Source: Lentzea nigeriaca
Lineage (GTDB): Bacteria > Actinomycetota > Actinomycetes > Mycobacteriales > Pseudonocardiaceae
Reading direction: 5' to 3'
Assembly: GCF_016907955.1 (NCBI RefSeq)
Contig: NZ_JAFBCX010000001.1
Location: 620,001 to 684,000 of the forward strand
Length of the DNA stretch: 64,000 nucleotides
The notes beneath the pieces are model-generated. The model was not told the DNA's origin and made no database searches. It saw nothing but the letters and a program-made list of their open reading frames with translations. Numbering within the stretch: the first letter of the stretch is position 1; each line of letters starts with the position of its first letter. Shown in pieces: positions 56,269 through 64,000 of the stretch. Position numbers and translations under genes: made by a program.

Positions 56269-58884
56269 GTGGTGGACGAGCAGTCGGGCCCCGTCACCGA
56301 GCTGTTCGGTCGTGAGAGCGCGCTCACCACGGTGGCGCACCACACGACCGCCGCTCGGCGCGGCGCGGGCGGGCGGGCCGTGCTGGTGCGCGGCGCCCGC
56401 GGCTCCGGCAAGTCCTCCGTGCTGCGCCGGGCTGCCGCCAGTGAGGCGCACGTGGGCACGACCGTGCTGTCCGCGGTCGGCCGCGGCGAACGCAGGCCGC
56501 TCGCCGTCGCCCGCAGGCTGCTCGTCGGGCAGGGCGTGATCGTCCCGGAGCTCACCGACCCGTCCCCGGCCGACCTCTACCGCGTCTACCAGGGCATGTG
56601 GCGCGATGTCGTGACGCTCGCGGAACGAACACCCGTGTGCCTCGTGCTCGACGATCTCGACGCGTGCGACGCCGCGACCGTGCGGTGGGTGGACTTCCTG
56701 GTCCGCAGGCTCGGTGAGGAGCCGATCAGCCTGGTGCTGTCGCACCACGCGCCGCTCGCCGCTGACCTGGCCCGTGCGCACGTCGTCGACCTGCAGCCGC
56801 TGACGACACCGCAGGTCGCCGACATGATCTCCACGACCCTGCACTTCCCGCCCGACGACGTGTTCACGAGCCTGTGCCTGCGGCTGTCCGGAGGTATCCC
56901 ACGGCACCTCACGACGGTGCTCGCGGACATCCGGGCCGCGCGGGCGCTGCGGCAGGAGTCGGTCGAGCTGGTCGCCGCACGAAGGCTGCGCGACCAGCCG
57001 GACCACCTGCGCGCGATCGCCACCGCACTGGTCGTCGTGGACTCCGAAGAGCTCGTCGGGCCGCTCGCCGGGGTGTCGGCACGGGTCGCCGAGAGCGGGA
57101 TTTCCGTTCTGCGGAACGAACATCTGCTCGGTGACGGGCTTCCCGACCACGTCCGCGAGTGGTATCGGGCCGGCATGCTCGACGTGCTGGACCCGGCCGA
57201 GATCGCCGACCTGCGGCACCGGGCAGCGCTCGTGCTCGACGAGTCGGGTCACGACGTGCGGGCGGTCGCCGACCAGCTCGTGCATCTGCCCGATGTGGAC
57301 ACTCCGTGGATGTCGCAGGTGCTGCGGGAGGCCGCGGCGGGCGGGAAACCGCAGGACGCCGCCCGTTACCTGCGGCGTCTCGTCGAACTGCACCCGGACG
57401 ACGTCGAGCTGCGCGTCAACCTCGCCACCGAACTGTCCCGGCACGATCCCGGCGCGGCGTGCGAACACCTCGCCGCCGCGTTCCACCGCACCACCGATCC
57501 CGATCTGCGGGCCGCGCTGGCCGTGAAACACGCGCTCACGGGCCGGACGCGCACGTTCCTGCGGCTCGCCAGGGATCCCGCGCTGTCCGGCGACCTGGTG
57601 ACGCTGCTCGACGCCGTCCAGCTGTCGATCGACCTCGAGGACGTCCACGCGGTGTCGGCGGCCGTCGCCACGGCGGTGCCGCCGCGAGCCGGAGACACGA
57701 CGGCACAACGCTGTCTGCTCGGTGTCGTCGCGGAGGCCACCATGCGGGGCGGCGGCTCGATGGACGACGCCGTCAGCTACGCGCGAGCCGCGCTCGCGGA
57801 CTCGGAAGCGCTGACGGACTGGTCGATGCTGTCGGCCGCGACGGTCCTGCGCGTCGCCGGGCGCACCGCGGAAGCGCTGGCCGTGCTGGACCGCGCCGTC
57901 GATGCCTTCTCGCACAACGGGGACTCCCTCGCGCACTGCCGATCGCTGGTGCAACGGGCGCTGGTGCACCAGTCCGTCGGCGACCTCGACCTGGCCACCC
58001 AGGACGCGTGGGCCGCCGTCCGGACCGTGCGCGAACGAGGCTGGCAGCTGCCGCGCGCGATCGTCCTGCTGGCCTGGTTGTCGTTGCAGACCGGCAACAT
58101 CCCGCTCGCGGCACGGCTGCTCGACGAGGTGAACGAGGACGACATCCGGCACCTGACACCGGTCCACCGCGAATACCTCCGCACGTGCGGATGGCTGGCC
58201 TTCCAGCGCAACGACCTCTCGCTGGCCGCCGACAAGATGGCGGCGTGCGCGACGGTGCTGAAGGCCACCGGGCTCCGCGACCCCAGCACGCTGCCGTCGT
58301 GGACCGACATCGCCCAGATCCTCACGCTCGCCGGCCGCGACGCCACCGCCGCCGTGAAGGAGGCCGACCGGCTGGCGAAGGCCTGGCCGTCCAGGGAAGC
58401 TGCCGCGTTCTCGTTGCTGGCCAGGGCGTACACCACGGCGGGACTCGGCGCGCTGGACATGGCGAAGGCCGCGTCCGATGGGTTCGCCGCGGTGCCGTCG
58501 CTCCTCCAGCAGTCACGAGCGGAGCTGTTGCTGGGCCAGCGGTGGACAGGAGCGGGCGACGCCCGCCGCGCACGGACACACCTGCGGACCGCCGTCGGGC
58601 TCGCGCTGCGGGCCGGCAGCAGAACCGCCGCGGACGCGGCCAGGACACTGCTGCTCGGCGTCGGCGGCCGCATGCGCGTTCCCTCCACAGTGGACGGTCT
58701 CGCGGTGCTGACCGCCAGCGAGCGCAAGGTCGTCGAGCTCGCCGCGGCCGGCGTCACCAACCGGGCGATCGCCGACCGCCTCTTCGTGACGCTGCGGACC
58801 GTCGAGGTCCACCTGACGCGTGCCTACCGCAAGCTCGGGATCTCCGGCCGCACGGAGCTGGCGGACGTCCTGGCCTGGAGATGA
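56269..58884 (+). CDS. LAL-family (large ATP-binding LuxR) transcriptional regulator, first of pair
   Basis: 871 residues. GTG 56269 (or GTG 56272) is the earliest possible start because an in-frame TAG lies at 56266-56268; GAGG at 56259 is the ribosome site. The N-terminal AAA-type ATPase domain has Walker A GARGSGKSS (residues 42-50) and a Walker B-like CLVLDDLDACD (about 123-133). A long helical, TPR-like middle follows. The C-terminal LuxR helix-turn-helix (about 811-865) contains LTASERKVVELAAAGVTNRA and ends LGISGRTELADVL. LAL proteins are pathway-specific activators in polyene and macrolide clusters (the AmphRI-III and NysRI-III type). It overlaps the next gene by ATGA, so the pair is translationally coupled. 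Likely role: activation of this PKS operon. Confidence 0.92.
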   Translation: MVDEQSGPVTELFGRESALTTVAHHTTAARRGAGGRAVLVRGARGSGKSSVLRRAAASEAHVGTTVLSAVGRGERRPLAVARRLLVGQGVIVPELTDPSPADLYRVYQGMWRDVVTLAERTPVCLVLDDLDACDAATVRWVDFLVRRLGEEPISLVLSHHAPLAADLARAHVVDLQPLTTPQVADMISTTLHFPPDDVFTSLCLRLSGGIPRHLTTVLADIRAARALRQESVELVAARRLRDQPDHLRAIATALVVVDSEELVGPLAGVSARVAESGISVLRNEHLLGDGLPDHVREWYRAGMLDVLDPAEIADLRHRAALVLDESGHDVRAVADQLVHLPDVDTPWMSQVLREAAAGGKPQDAARYLRRLVELHPDDVELRVNLATELSRHDPGAACEHLAAAFHRTTDPDLRAALAVKHALTGRTRTFLRLARDPALSGDLVTLLDAVQLSIDLEDVHAVSAAVATAVPPRAGDTTAQRCLLGVVAEATMRGGGSMDDAVSYARAALADSEALTDWSMLSAATVLRVAGRTAEALAVLDRAVDAFSHNGDSLAHCRSLVQRALVHQSVGDLDLATQDAWAAVRTVRERGWQLPRAIVLLAWLSLQTGNIPLAARLLDEVNEDDIRHLTPVHREYLRTCGWLAFQRNDLSLAADKMAACATVLKATGLRDPSTLPSWTDIAQILTLAGRDATAAVKEADRLAKAWPSREAAAFSLLARAYTTAGLGALDMAKAASDGFAAVPSLLQQSRAELLLGQRWTGAGDARRARTHLRTAVGLALRAGSRTAADAARTLLLGVGGRMRVPSTVDGLAVLTASERKVVELAAAGVTNRAIADRLFVTLRTVEVHLTRAYRKLGISGRTELADVLAWR

Positions 58885-61568
58885 TCCTGCTCGAACGCGC
58901 CGACGAGCTGCGGCGGCTCACCAGGGCGCTGCACCGCGTCCGCGCCGGCCACGGCGACCGGATCGTCATCACCGGACCGCTCGGCTGCGGCAAGTCCGCG
59001 CTGCTCGACGCCGTCCGCACCCGCGCGGCCGGCGTCCGCGTCCTCACCGCGCGGTGTTCCGCGCTGGAACAGGACTTCGCGTTCGGCGTCGCCCGCCAGC
59101 TGCTCGACCCCGCGCTCGCCAAGGCCGGCGACCGGACCAGGACCCGCTGGTTCGCCGGTCCCGCCGGTCTCGCGCTGCCCGTGTTCTCCGACGACGCCCC
59201 CGCCGACCCGGCGTTCGCGGTGGAGGAAGCCGCTGTCAGCGGCCTCACCGCGCTCACCTGGGCGATGGCCGCCGACGAGCCCGTCGTCCTGCTGATCGAC
59301 GACCTGCACTGGGCAGACGACCCGTCGCTGCGCTGGATCGCCCGGCTCTGGAGAACCCTCGACCGGCAACCGGTCCTGCTCGTCGCGACCACGAGGGACG
59401 GTGAACGCTGCCCGTCGCCGCGCACCGAGATCCGGCCGGCACCGTTGTCGCCGCCGGCGATCGCCGAGCTCGTCGGGCACCGCACCGGCCAGACCCCGGA
59501 CGCCGGGTTCGTCGCCGCCTGCCACGCCGTCACCGGCGGCAACCCGCTGTTCCTGCGCGCGGTGCTGAACCATGTCACCAACCCGACCGCCGACCAGGTC
59601 GCGCACGTCCGCGAACTGCGGCCCGCGCGTCTCAAGGAACGGCTCGTGCGCGGCCTCGCCACCCTGCCGGAGCACGCCCAGAACCTCGCCAAGGCCATCG
59701 CCACCCTCGGGGACGACGACGAGCTGGCCGGACAGCTCGCCGGTCTGACCCGGCACCAGACCCGCGAGGCCCGGCGGATCCTCGACCAGGCCGGGATCAT
59801 GACCGGCAGGCCCGCCGTCCGGGACGCGATCGAGGAGTCGATGCCGGTCAGCGAACGCGAGGCCTGGCAGGCGCGCGCCGTGCAGCTGTTGCACGACAAC
59901 GGCAAACCCGCCGAGCAGGTCGCCGCCCGGCTGCTCGCCGTCACCACCGTCCAGGGCGGATGGGTGATCGACACGCTGGGACGAGCCGCCGCCACGGCGA
60001 TGCGGCGCGGCGCTCCCGAGGTCGCCGCCCGGTATCTCCGGCGCGCGCTCCGGGACGTCCCGGCGTTCTCCGAGCACCGCGCGCGGCTGCTCGTCGACCT
60101 CGCCACCGCCGAACGTTTCTTCGACCCCGCCGCGTCCCTCCGGCACATCTCCTACGCCGTGCCGTTGTTCCGAAGCGTCGAAGACCGGGCGAGAGCACTC
60201 GTGCGCCTCGCTCCCACCGCGCTCGGCCAGGCGCCACGGTCGGTCCGTGAGCTCGTCGACCAGGTCGCCGCCGACCTCCGCGGCGACGACGAGCTCGCCT
60301 ACCGGCTCGAAGCGCGCCAGCGGTATGTGTGGCACGCGAACCCGGCGTTGCTCGCCGACTCCGTCGACCGTCTCCAACAGATCGACGGCGTCACGCCCGG
60401 CGCACGCGAACTCCGGATCGTCCTGCTCGACGCGGCCATGCTCAGCGCCCGCCTGCCCGCCCACGAGGTCGCGTCCGTCGCGACCGCGGTGCTGCGCCGT
60501 GAACCACCGCACCCTCGGCACGTCCACACCGCGATCCCGTTGCTCATCAGGGTTCTCGCCACCGCGGACGCCGCCCACGAAGCCGCGTCGTGGCTCGGCA
60601 GCGCGTTCAGCCAGGCGACGGACACGGCCGACCAGGCGCTGATCCGCGCGCAGCAGGCGTTCGTGCTCATGCACCTGGGCAAACCGGGGGAGGCGCACCA
60701 GGCGGTCGAGCACGCCCTCGACCTCGCGGTGCTCGACTGGCGCGGCGACACGACGACCACCGCGATCGGGCTCACCGCCGTCGCCATGGAACTGCGGGAC
60801 CCCCGGTTGATCGCCAAGATCCTCAGCTCACGCCCCGACCGGGACGACTCGGCCGGCTGCGAAGCGGTGTACCGGATGCTGCACGCGACGGGGGAGACGC
60901 TGGCCGGACAGCACGTCCAGGCGCTAGGCCGGTTCCTGGACTGTGGCCGCGTGTTCGACAGCGTCGGCTGGCGCAACCCCGTGCTGCTGCCGTGGTGCAT
61001 CACCTCGGCCAGGTTGCACGCCCGGCTCGGCGACCTGACCGCCGCCCGTGACGCCGCCGCACAGGCCTGGGACCGCGCGGTCGAGTGGGGTGCGCCGGTC
61101 GGCATCGGACGGGCGCTGTACGTGCTGGGCCGCTACACACCAGGCCGCAAAGGCCTGGATCTACTGCATGAGGCCGTTGAGGTGCTGCACGCCAACCCGT
61201 TCGAACAAGCCAAGGCACTGCTTCAGCTCGGCGCGCGTGAACGAGCCGATGGCGACCCACAAGCACAACGCCACCTCGAAGAGGCACGCCGGCTCGCGGT
61301 GCAATCAGGTGCGGGAAGACTGGCGCGGAGAATCGCGAAGGAACTCGACGGTAATTCGCCGGGAATTCTCGTGGCATTGACCCGCACCGAGTTCAAGGTC
61401 GCCGGGCTCGTCGTACGGGGACTCACCAACGCCGAAATCGCGGAAGAGCTCGGCGTGACCTCGCGCGCGATCGAGAAGCACCTCACCAACTCGTTCCGCA
61501 AGCTCGGCATCCGCAGGCGGACCGAACTGCCCGCCGCCCTCGCGAGGGCCTACCCGCCGTCACCGTAA
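58881..61568 (+). CDS. LAL-family (large ATP-binding LuxR) transcriptional regulator, second of pair
   Basis: 895 residues. ATG 58881 overlaps the stop of the first regulator (ATGA); the open frame runs further upstream, but homology begins at this ATG (MILLERADELRRL). Walker A GPLGCGKSA (residues 32-40); Walker B VVLLIDDLHWADD. A long helical middle and a C-terminal LuxR HTH (last ~64 residues, LTRTEFKVAGLVVRGLTNAE to LGIRRRTEL) follow. It is clearly diverged from its neighbour, so the pair is not a recent duplication. The C-terminal codons after about 61150 are less GC-rich than the rest. Likely role: second pathway-specific activator, perhaps acting with the first. Confidence 0.92.
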   Translation: MILLERADELRRLTRALHRVRAGHGDRIVITGPLGCGKSALLDAVRTRAAGVRVLTARCSALEQDFAFGVARQLLDPALAKAGDRTRTRWFAGPAGLALPVFSDDAPADPAFAVEEAAVSGLTALTWAMAADEPVVLLIDDLHWADDPSLRWIARLWRTLDRQPVLLVATTRDGERCPSPRTEIRPAPLSPPAIAELVGHRTGQTPDAGFVAACHAVTGGNPLFLRAVLNHVTNPTADQVAHVRELRPARLKERLVRGLATLPEHAQNLAKAIATLGDDDELAGQLAGLTRHQTREARRILDQAGIMTGRPAVRDAIEESMPVSEREAWQARAVQLLHDNGKPAEQVAARLLAVTTVQGGWVIDTLGRAAATAMRRGAPEVAARYLRRALRDVPAFSEHRARLLVDLATAERFFDPAASLRHISYAVPLFRSVEDRARALVRLAPTALGQAPRSVRELVDQVAADLRGDDELAYRLEARQRYVWHANPALLADSVDRLQQIDGVTPGARELRIVLLDAAMLSARLPAHEVASVATAVLRREPPHPRHVHTAIPLLIRVLATADAAHEAASWLGSAFSQATDTADQALIRAQQAFVLMHLGKPGEAHQAVEHALDLAVLDWRGDTTTTAIGLTAVAMELRDPRLIAKILSSRPDRDDSAGCEAVYRMLHATGETLAGQHVQALGRFLDCGRVFDSVGWRNPVLLPWCITSARLHARLGDLTAARDAAAQAWDRAVEWGAPVGIGRALYVLGRYTPGRKGLDLLHEAVEVLHANPFEQAKALLQLGARERADGDPQAQRHLEEARRLAVQSGAGRLARRIAKELDGNSPGILVALTRTEFKVAGLVVRGLTNAEIAEELGVTSRAIEKHLTNSFRKLGIRRRTELPAALARAYPPSP

Positions 61569-61658
61569 CACCGGCGACACATCTACGAATTTCTTGTGCG
61601 CACTTCCCTCACAGTTGAGCAGGGAGTCGGTTCAGCGGGGTGACGTCTCAATCGGCAG

Positions 61659-61675
61659 CTCGGGCATCTCCCCAG
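61659..61675 (+). promoter_or_regulatory. PimM-like PAS-LuxR operator candidate
   Basis: CTCGGGCATCTCCCCAG resembles the published PAS-LuxR box CTVGGGAWWTCCCBAG: both six-base arms match, but the spacer is five bases instead of four. The palindrome extends outward as AGCT...AGCT. It lies upstream of a PAS-LuxR gene, which suggests autoregulation. Confidence 0.5.
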
Positions 61676-61759
61676 CTCAACGGCTGATCATCCATCAGGT
61701 GAGACATGCCCGAAACGCGCTACCGAAACATGCGGACGGCTCCCCGAACCCCCGGCCCA

Positions 61760-61788
61760 CCCCTACCACAACATTAGGGGCCACCCCT
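61760..61788 (+). promoter_or_regulatory. Nested inverted repeats CCCCTA..TAGGGG..CCCCT
   Basis: CCCCTA (61760-61765), TAGGGG (61775-61780) and CCCCT (61784-61788) give two alternative palindromes sharing the middle arm, as well as a direct repeat of CACCCCT. They end 9 bp before the -35 hexamer, a typical activator position. Confidence 0.45.
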
Positions 61789-61797
61789 CACACCTCG

Positions 61798-61827
61798 TTG
61801 ACCGCGTTCGGCAGATCTTCCTACGAT
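61798..61827 (+). promoter_or_regulatory. Promoter candidate of the PAS-LuxR gene
   Basis: TTGACC (61798-61803), 18-bp spacer, TACGAT (61822-61827): a good sigma-70/HrdB-like pair. It implies a leader of about 100 nt before ATG 61937. Confidence 0.55.
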
Positions 61828-61936
61828 TCACGGTGTCAAGGCGAGAATCCGGAAATAGTCCTAGATCGCCTGACGACGGTTTATTCCCTGCAATCGCGGA
61901 ACACCGAGTTGACGAGATCGAGAGGGATTCTCTCCC

Positions 61937-62620
61937 ATGCACACCGTTGCCGCTGGTTCTCTCGCACCTGACCACTTCACCGTCGCCACCCCCGTTCCGG
62001 ACGCCGACGTGTTCCGTTCCCTGCTCGAGCGATCCGGTCTCTGCCTCGCCCGCCTCGACCTCGGGCTGCGCGTCGTCGAGGCCAACGACGACTTCGTGAC
62101 CCAGTTCGGCCACTCCCGCGACTCGCTGCTCGGCCGCAGCTTCTACGAGCTGCTGCACCCCGGCGTGCACGGCCCGATGCGCAAGCAGTTCGACCGCCTC
62201 GTCGAGGGCCGCCGCCAGCGCTTCGTCGAGCACCTCGCCGGCATCGGCCCGCGCCACGCCGTCTTCACCGGCGACATCACCGGCATCGCCGTCCACGACG
62301 CGCACGGCGACCTGGTGCAGTTCGTCGTCGTGGTGAACCCGGAGAAGGGCGAGCAGCCCAACGCCGTCGTCGTCGACCGCAACCGCATCCTCACCGAGCT
62401 CGACGCCCGCATCCTCGAGGGCATCGCGACCGGCGAGTCGACCGTGCGGCTCGCGTCCCGGCTCTTCCTGTCGCGCCAGGGCGTCGAGTACCACGTCGGC
62501 ACGATGCTCAAGAAGCTCAAGGCCCCCAACCGCGCCGCGCTCGTCTCCCGCGCCTACAGCCTCGGCGTGCTGAGCGTCGCCAGCTGGCCGCCGCGGGTCT
62601 CGGCCGACTACATCAAGTAG
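61937..62620 (+). CDS. PAS-LuxR family transcriptional regulator (PimM/AmphRIV/NysRIV type)
   Basis: 227 residues. ATG 61937 follows GAGGG (61922-61926). The N-terminal PAS sensor fold (about residues 25-125) includes SGLCLARLDLGLRVVEANDD and a GRSFYELLHP segment. The C-terminal LuxR HTH (about 150-215) runs from LDARILEGIATGE to LKAPNRAALVSRAYSLGVL. Size and domain order match the small cluster-situated activators of polyene macrolide synthesis, which bind a conserved 16-bp palindrome at PKS promoters. The aldehyde dehydrogenase gene starts 11 bp downstream and is probably co-transcribed. Its presence beside two LAL genes is strong context for a polyene product. Confidence 0.9.
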   Translation: MHTVAAGSLAPDHFTVATPVPDADVFRSLLERSGLCLARLDLGLRVVEANDDFVTQFGHSRDSLLGRSFYELLHPGVHGPMRKQFDRLVEGRRQRFVEHLAGIGPRHAVFTGDITGIAVHDAHGDLVQFVVVVNPEKGEQPNAVVVDRNRILTELDARILEGIATGESTVRLASRLFLSRQGVEYHVGTMLKKLKAPNRAALVSRAYSLGVLSVASWPPRVSADYIK

Positions 62621-62631
62621 GTCGCGCAGCC

Positions 62632-63987
62632 ATGGACGAGGTCCTGGACCGAGCGGCACAGGCCGCCCGCGAGTGGGGCGGCACCAGCCCGGACGACCGG
62701 GCCGCGGCCCTCGACGCCGTCGCGAGCGCGCTCGGCCGCGAGACCGACGAACTGGTCGCGCTGGCCGAATGGGAGTGCAGGCTCCCCGGCGACCGGCTGC
62801 GCGCGGAGGTGCGGCGCACCACCTTCCAGCTGCGCTCGTTCGCCGAGTACCTGCGCTCCGGCGCGGTCAACGGTGTCGTGATCGACCGCGAGGACGTGAA
62901 CTGGCCGCCGGGGCCACGACCGGATCTGCGCCGCATGCTGATCCCGCTCGGCCCGGTCGCCGTCTTCGGCTCCACGTCGTACCCGTTCGCGTTCTCCGTG
63001 GCGGGCAGCGACACGGCGTCGGCACTGGCCGCGGGCTGCCCGGTCGTGGTGAAGGCGAGCCACAGCTACCCCGATCTCGCCGACCGCACCGCCGAGGTCG
63101 TCGAGGAGGTGCTGCCCAAAGGCGTGTTCGCGCTCGTCCACGGCCAGCGCCGCGCCCGTGAGCTCGTGCTCGACCCGCGGATCAAGGCGGTCGCGTTCAT
63201 CGGCTCGTCCCGCGTCGGCCGCGAACTGCACCATCTCGCCGCCACCCGGCGAGAGCCGATTCCGTTCTACGGCGGCTTCGGCAGCGTGAACCCCGTGTTC
63301 GTCACGCCTCGCGCCGCTGCGAAACGCGGCCGGGAGATCGCGCGCGGGTTCGCGCAGGCGTTGTCGCAGCAGAGCGGACAACTGTGCACCAAACCCGGAT
63401 TGCTCGTCGTACCGGAGGGCTTCGCCGACGACGTCGCCACCGAAGTGCGCGCGCTGCGCGCGGAACCGTTGTTCAACAAGCTCGTGGCCAAGCGCTTCGA
63501 GACCGGAGTGGAAGCGCTTGCCGAAGTCCTCGACGTGCTGGTCGAAGGCGGGTCCGGGGCGGGTGGCCACGCGCCGACGTTGTTGCGCACCACCGCCGCC
63601 GACATCCTCGCGGGCCACGACGAGGCGTTGAACGAGTGCTTCGGGCCCGTGTCCGTCGTCGCGACCTACCGCGACAGCAACGAACTGCTGGAGCTCGCCG
63701 CCGCGTTGCCAGGCCAGCTCACCGCGACCGTGCGGGGAGAGGACGACGACCTCCTGCCCGAGCTGATCGGTGAGCTGACCGGACGTGCCGGCCGCATCGT
63801 GTGGAACCAGTGGCCCAACGACATCGCGACCACGCCCGCCATGCACCACGGCGGCCCGTGGCCCGCGACCACCTCCCCGTTCCACACCTCCGTCGGCGTG
63901 CGGGCCGTCGAACGGTTCCAGCGTCCCGTGGTGTTCCAAGGGTTTCCCAGCCACTTCCTACCTGAAGTGCTGGAGGACAACCGGTGA
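62632..63987 (+). CDS. Aldehyde dehydrogenase superfamily protein (KGSADH-like) lacking the catalytic Glu
   Basis: 451 residues from ATG 62632, 11 bp after the PAS-LuxR stop; no strong ribosome site, so translation may be coupled. Family features: cofactor segment PVVVKASHSYPDL (about 137-149), nucleotide-binding AFIGSSRVGREL (188-199), and nucleophile Cys252 in SGQLCTKPG. The overall pattern (PIPFYGGFGSVNPVF, CTKPG) is that of NADP-dependent 2-oxoglutarate-semialdehyde-type dehydrogenases. In that family the residue before the MGS or LGS turn is the general-base Glu (AEMGS); here it is Gly215 (GGFGS). It is also shorter than the usual ~480-530 residues. It may be inactive as a dehydrogenase or have another activity such as thioester or acyl transfer. 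Substrate and role in the pathway are unknown. Confidence 0.8.
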   Translation: MDEVLDRAAQAAREWGGTSPDDRAAALDAVASALGRETDELVALAEWECRLPGDRLRAEVRRTTFQLRSFAEYLRSGAVNGVVIDREDVNWPPGPRPDLRRMLIPLGPVAVFGSTSYPFAFSVAGSDTASALAAGCPVVVKASHSYPDLADRTAEVVEEVLPKGVFALVHGQRRARELVLDPRIKAVAFIGSSRVGRELHHLAATRREPIPFYGGFGSVNPVFVTPRAAAKRGREIARGFAQALSQQSGQLCTKPGLLVVPEGFADDVATEVRALRAEPLFNKLVAKRFETGVEALAEVLDVLVEGGSGAGGHAPTLLRTTAADILAGHDEALNECFGPVSVVATYRDSNELLELAAALPGQLTATVRGEDDDLLPELIGELTGRAGRIVWNQWPNDIATTPAMHHGGPWPATTSPFHTSVGVRAVERFQRPVVFQGFPSHFLPEVLEDNR

Positions 63988-64000
63988 GGAAGGTCGGAGA
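63984..64000 (+). CDS. Possible start of a further gene, cut by the right edge
   Basis: GTG 63984 overlaps the preceding stop (GTGA) and opens a frame MRKVG... to the window edge. Only five complete codons are visible, so the product cannot be named. The overlap style matches the LAL pair. Confidence 0.25.

Larger units (their letters stand above)
61569..61936 (+). other. 368-bp regulatory gap before the PAS-LuxR gene
   Basis: Lower GC than the flanking genes and without a credible ORF. It contains a PimM-type palindrome (61659-61675), nested CCCCT/AGGGG repeats (61760-61788), a good promoter (61798-61827) and the ribosome site with an overlapping inverted repeat (61920-61934). No clear terminator was found for the upstream LAL gene. 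Confidence 0.7.

Noticed and set aside
57159-58880. Upstream extension of the second LAL gene (open frame from 57159)
   Set aside because: It overlaps the first LAL gene, gives an Arg-rich non-homologous protein, and family homology starts exactly at ATG 58881.
61552-61578. Hairpin after the second LAL gene as a terminator
   Set aside because: Only about five base pairs with a long loop and no T-run.
61594-61971. 125-codon ORF in the gap before the PAS-LuxR gene
   Set aside because: Composition is not coding-like, there is no recognisable domain, and it overlaps the promoter and the start of the PAS-LuxR gene.

Overview
The window is high-GC DNA (about 70% G+C by eye) from an actinomycete. 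Codon style and the recurrent palindrome TCCAC(A/T)GTGGA suggest a Pseudonocardiales-type genus such as Lentzea, Saccharothrix or Amycolatopsis, but no marker gene confirms this. Everything visible belongs to one type I modular polyketide gene cluster, and all genes are on the + strand.

Layout. (1) 2-23905: 3' part of a giant PKS gene, open at the left edge. It holds the end of one module (KR-ACP, called M0 here) and five complete modules, M1-M5. (2) 23930-53944: a second PKS of 10,004 residues with six modules, M6-M11, all KS-AT-DH-KR-ACP and all with malonyl-type AT. (3) 53959-55659: a fused tandem 3-hydroxyacyl-CoA dehydrogenase. (4) 55674-56108: a shortened glycosyltransferase-like ORF. 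(5) 56269-58884 and 58881-61568: two overlapping LAL (large ATP-binding LuxR-family) regulators. (6) A 368-bp regulatory gap. (7) 61937-62620: a PAS-LuxR regulator of the PimM/AmphRIV kind. (8) 62632-63987: an aldehyde dehydrogenase-like protein. (9) A possible next gene starts at 63984.

How it works together. The C-terminal docking segment of the first PKS and the N-terminal coiled coil of the second make them consecutive. Read collinearly, M1 and M2 would make a diene with a methyl branch. M3, M4 and M5 would leave three hydroxyls with methyl branches at two units (A-, B- and A-type KRs). M6-M11 would make six conjugated double bonds. This is the assembly line of a polyene, a hexaene with an upstream diene-triol segment. 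The regulator set (two LAL proteins plus one PAS-LuxR) is the set known from polyene macrolide clusters such as amphotericin, nystatin and pimaricin. Loading module, thioesterase, and the PKS that would accept from the second protein are not in the window.

Oddities. A conserved ~80-bp in-frame element with a G/C hairpin sits in the KS-AT linker of 8 of the 11 complete modules. In four of these it is followed by 15-bp tandem repeats, up to ten copies. M2 KR has lost one codon in its NADPH-binding glycine loop. M6 DH lacks the proline of its active-site motif. The first half of the tandem dehydrogenase has lost its catalytic residues, and the aldehyde dehydrogenase lacks its general-base glutamate. 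Long near-identical tracts between modules indicate gene conversion. All coordinates were read by hand, and module edges are approximate.
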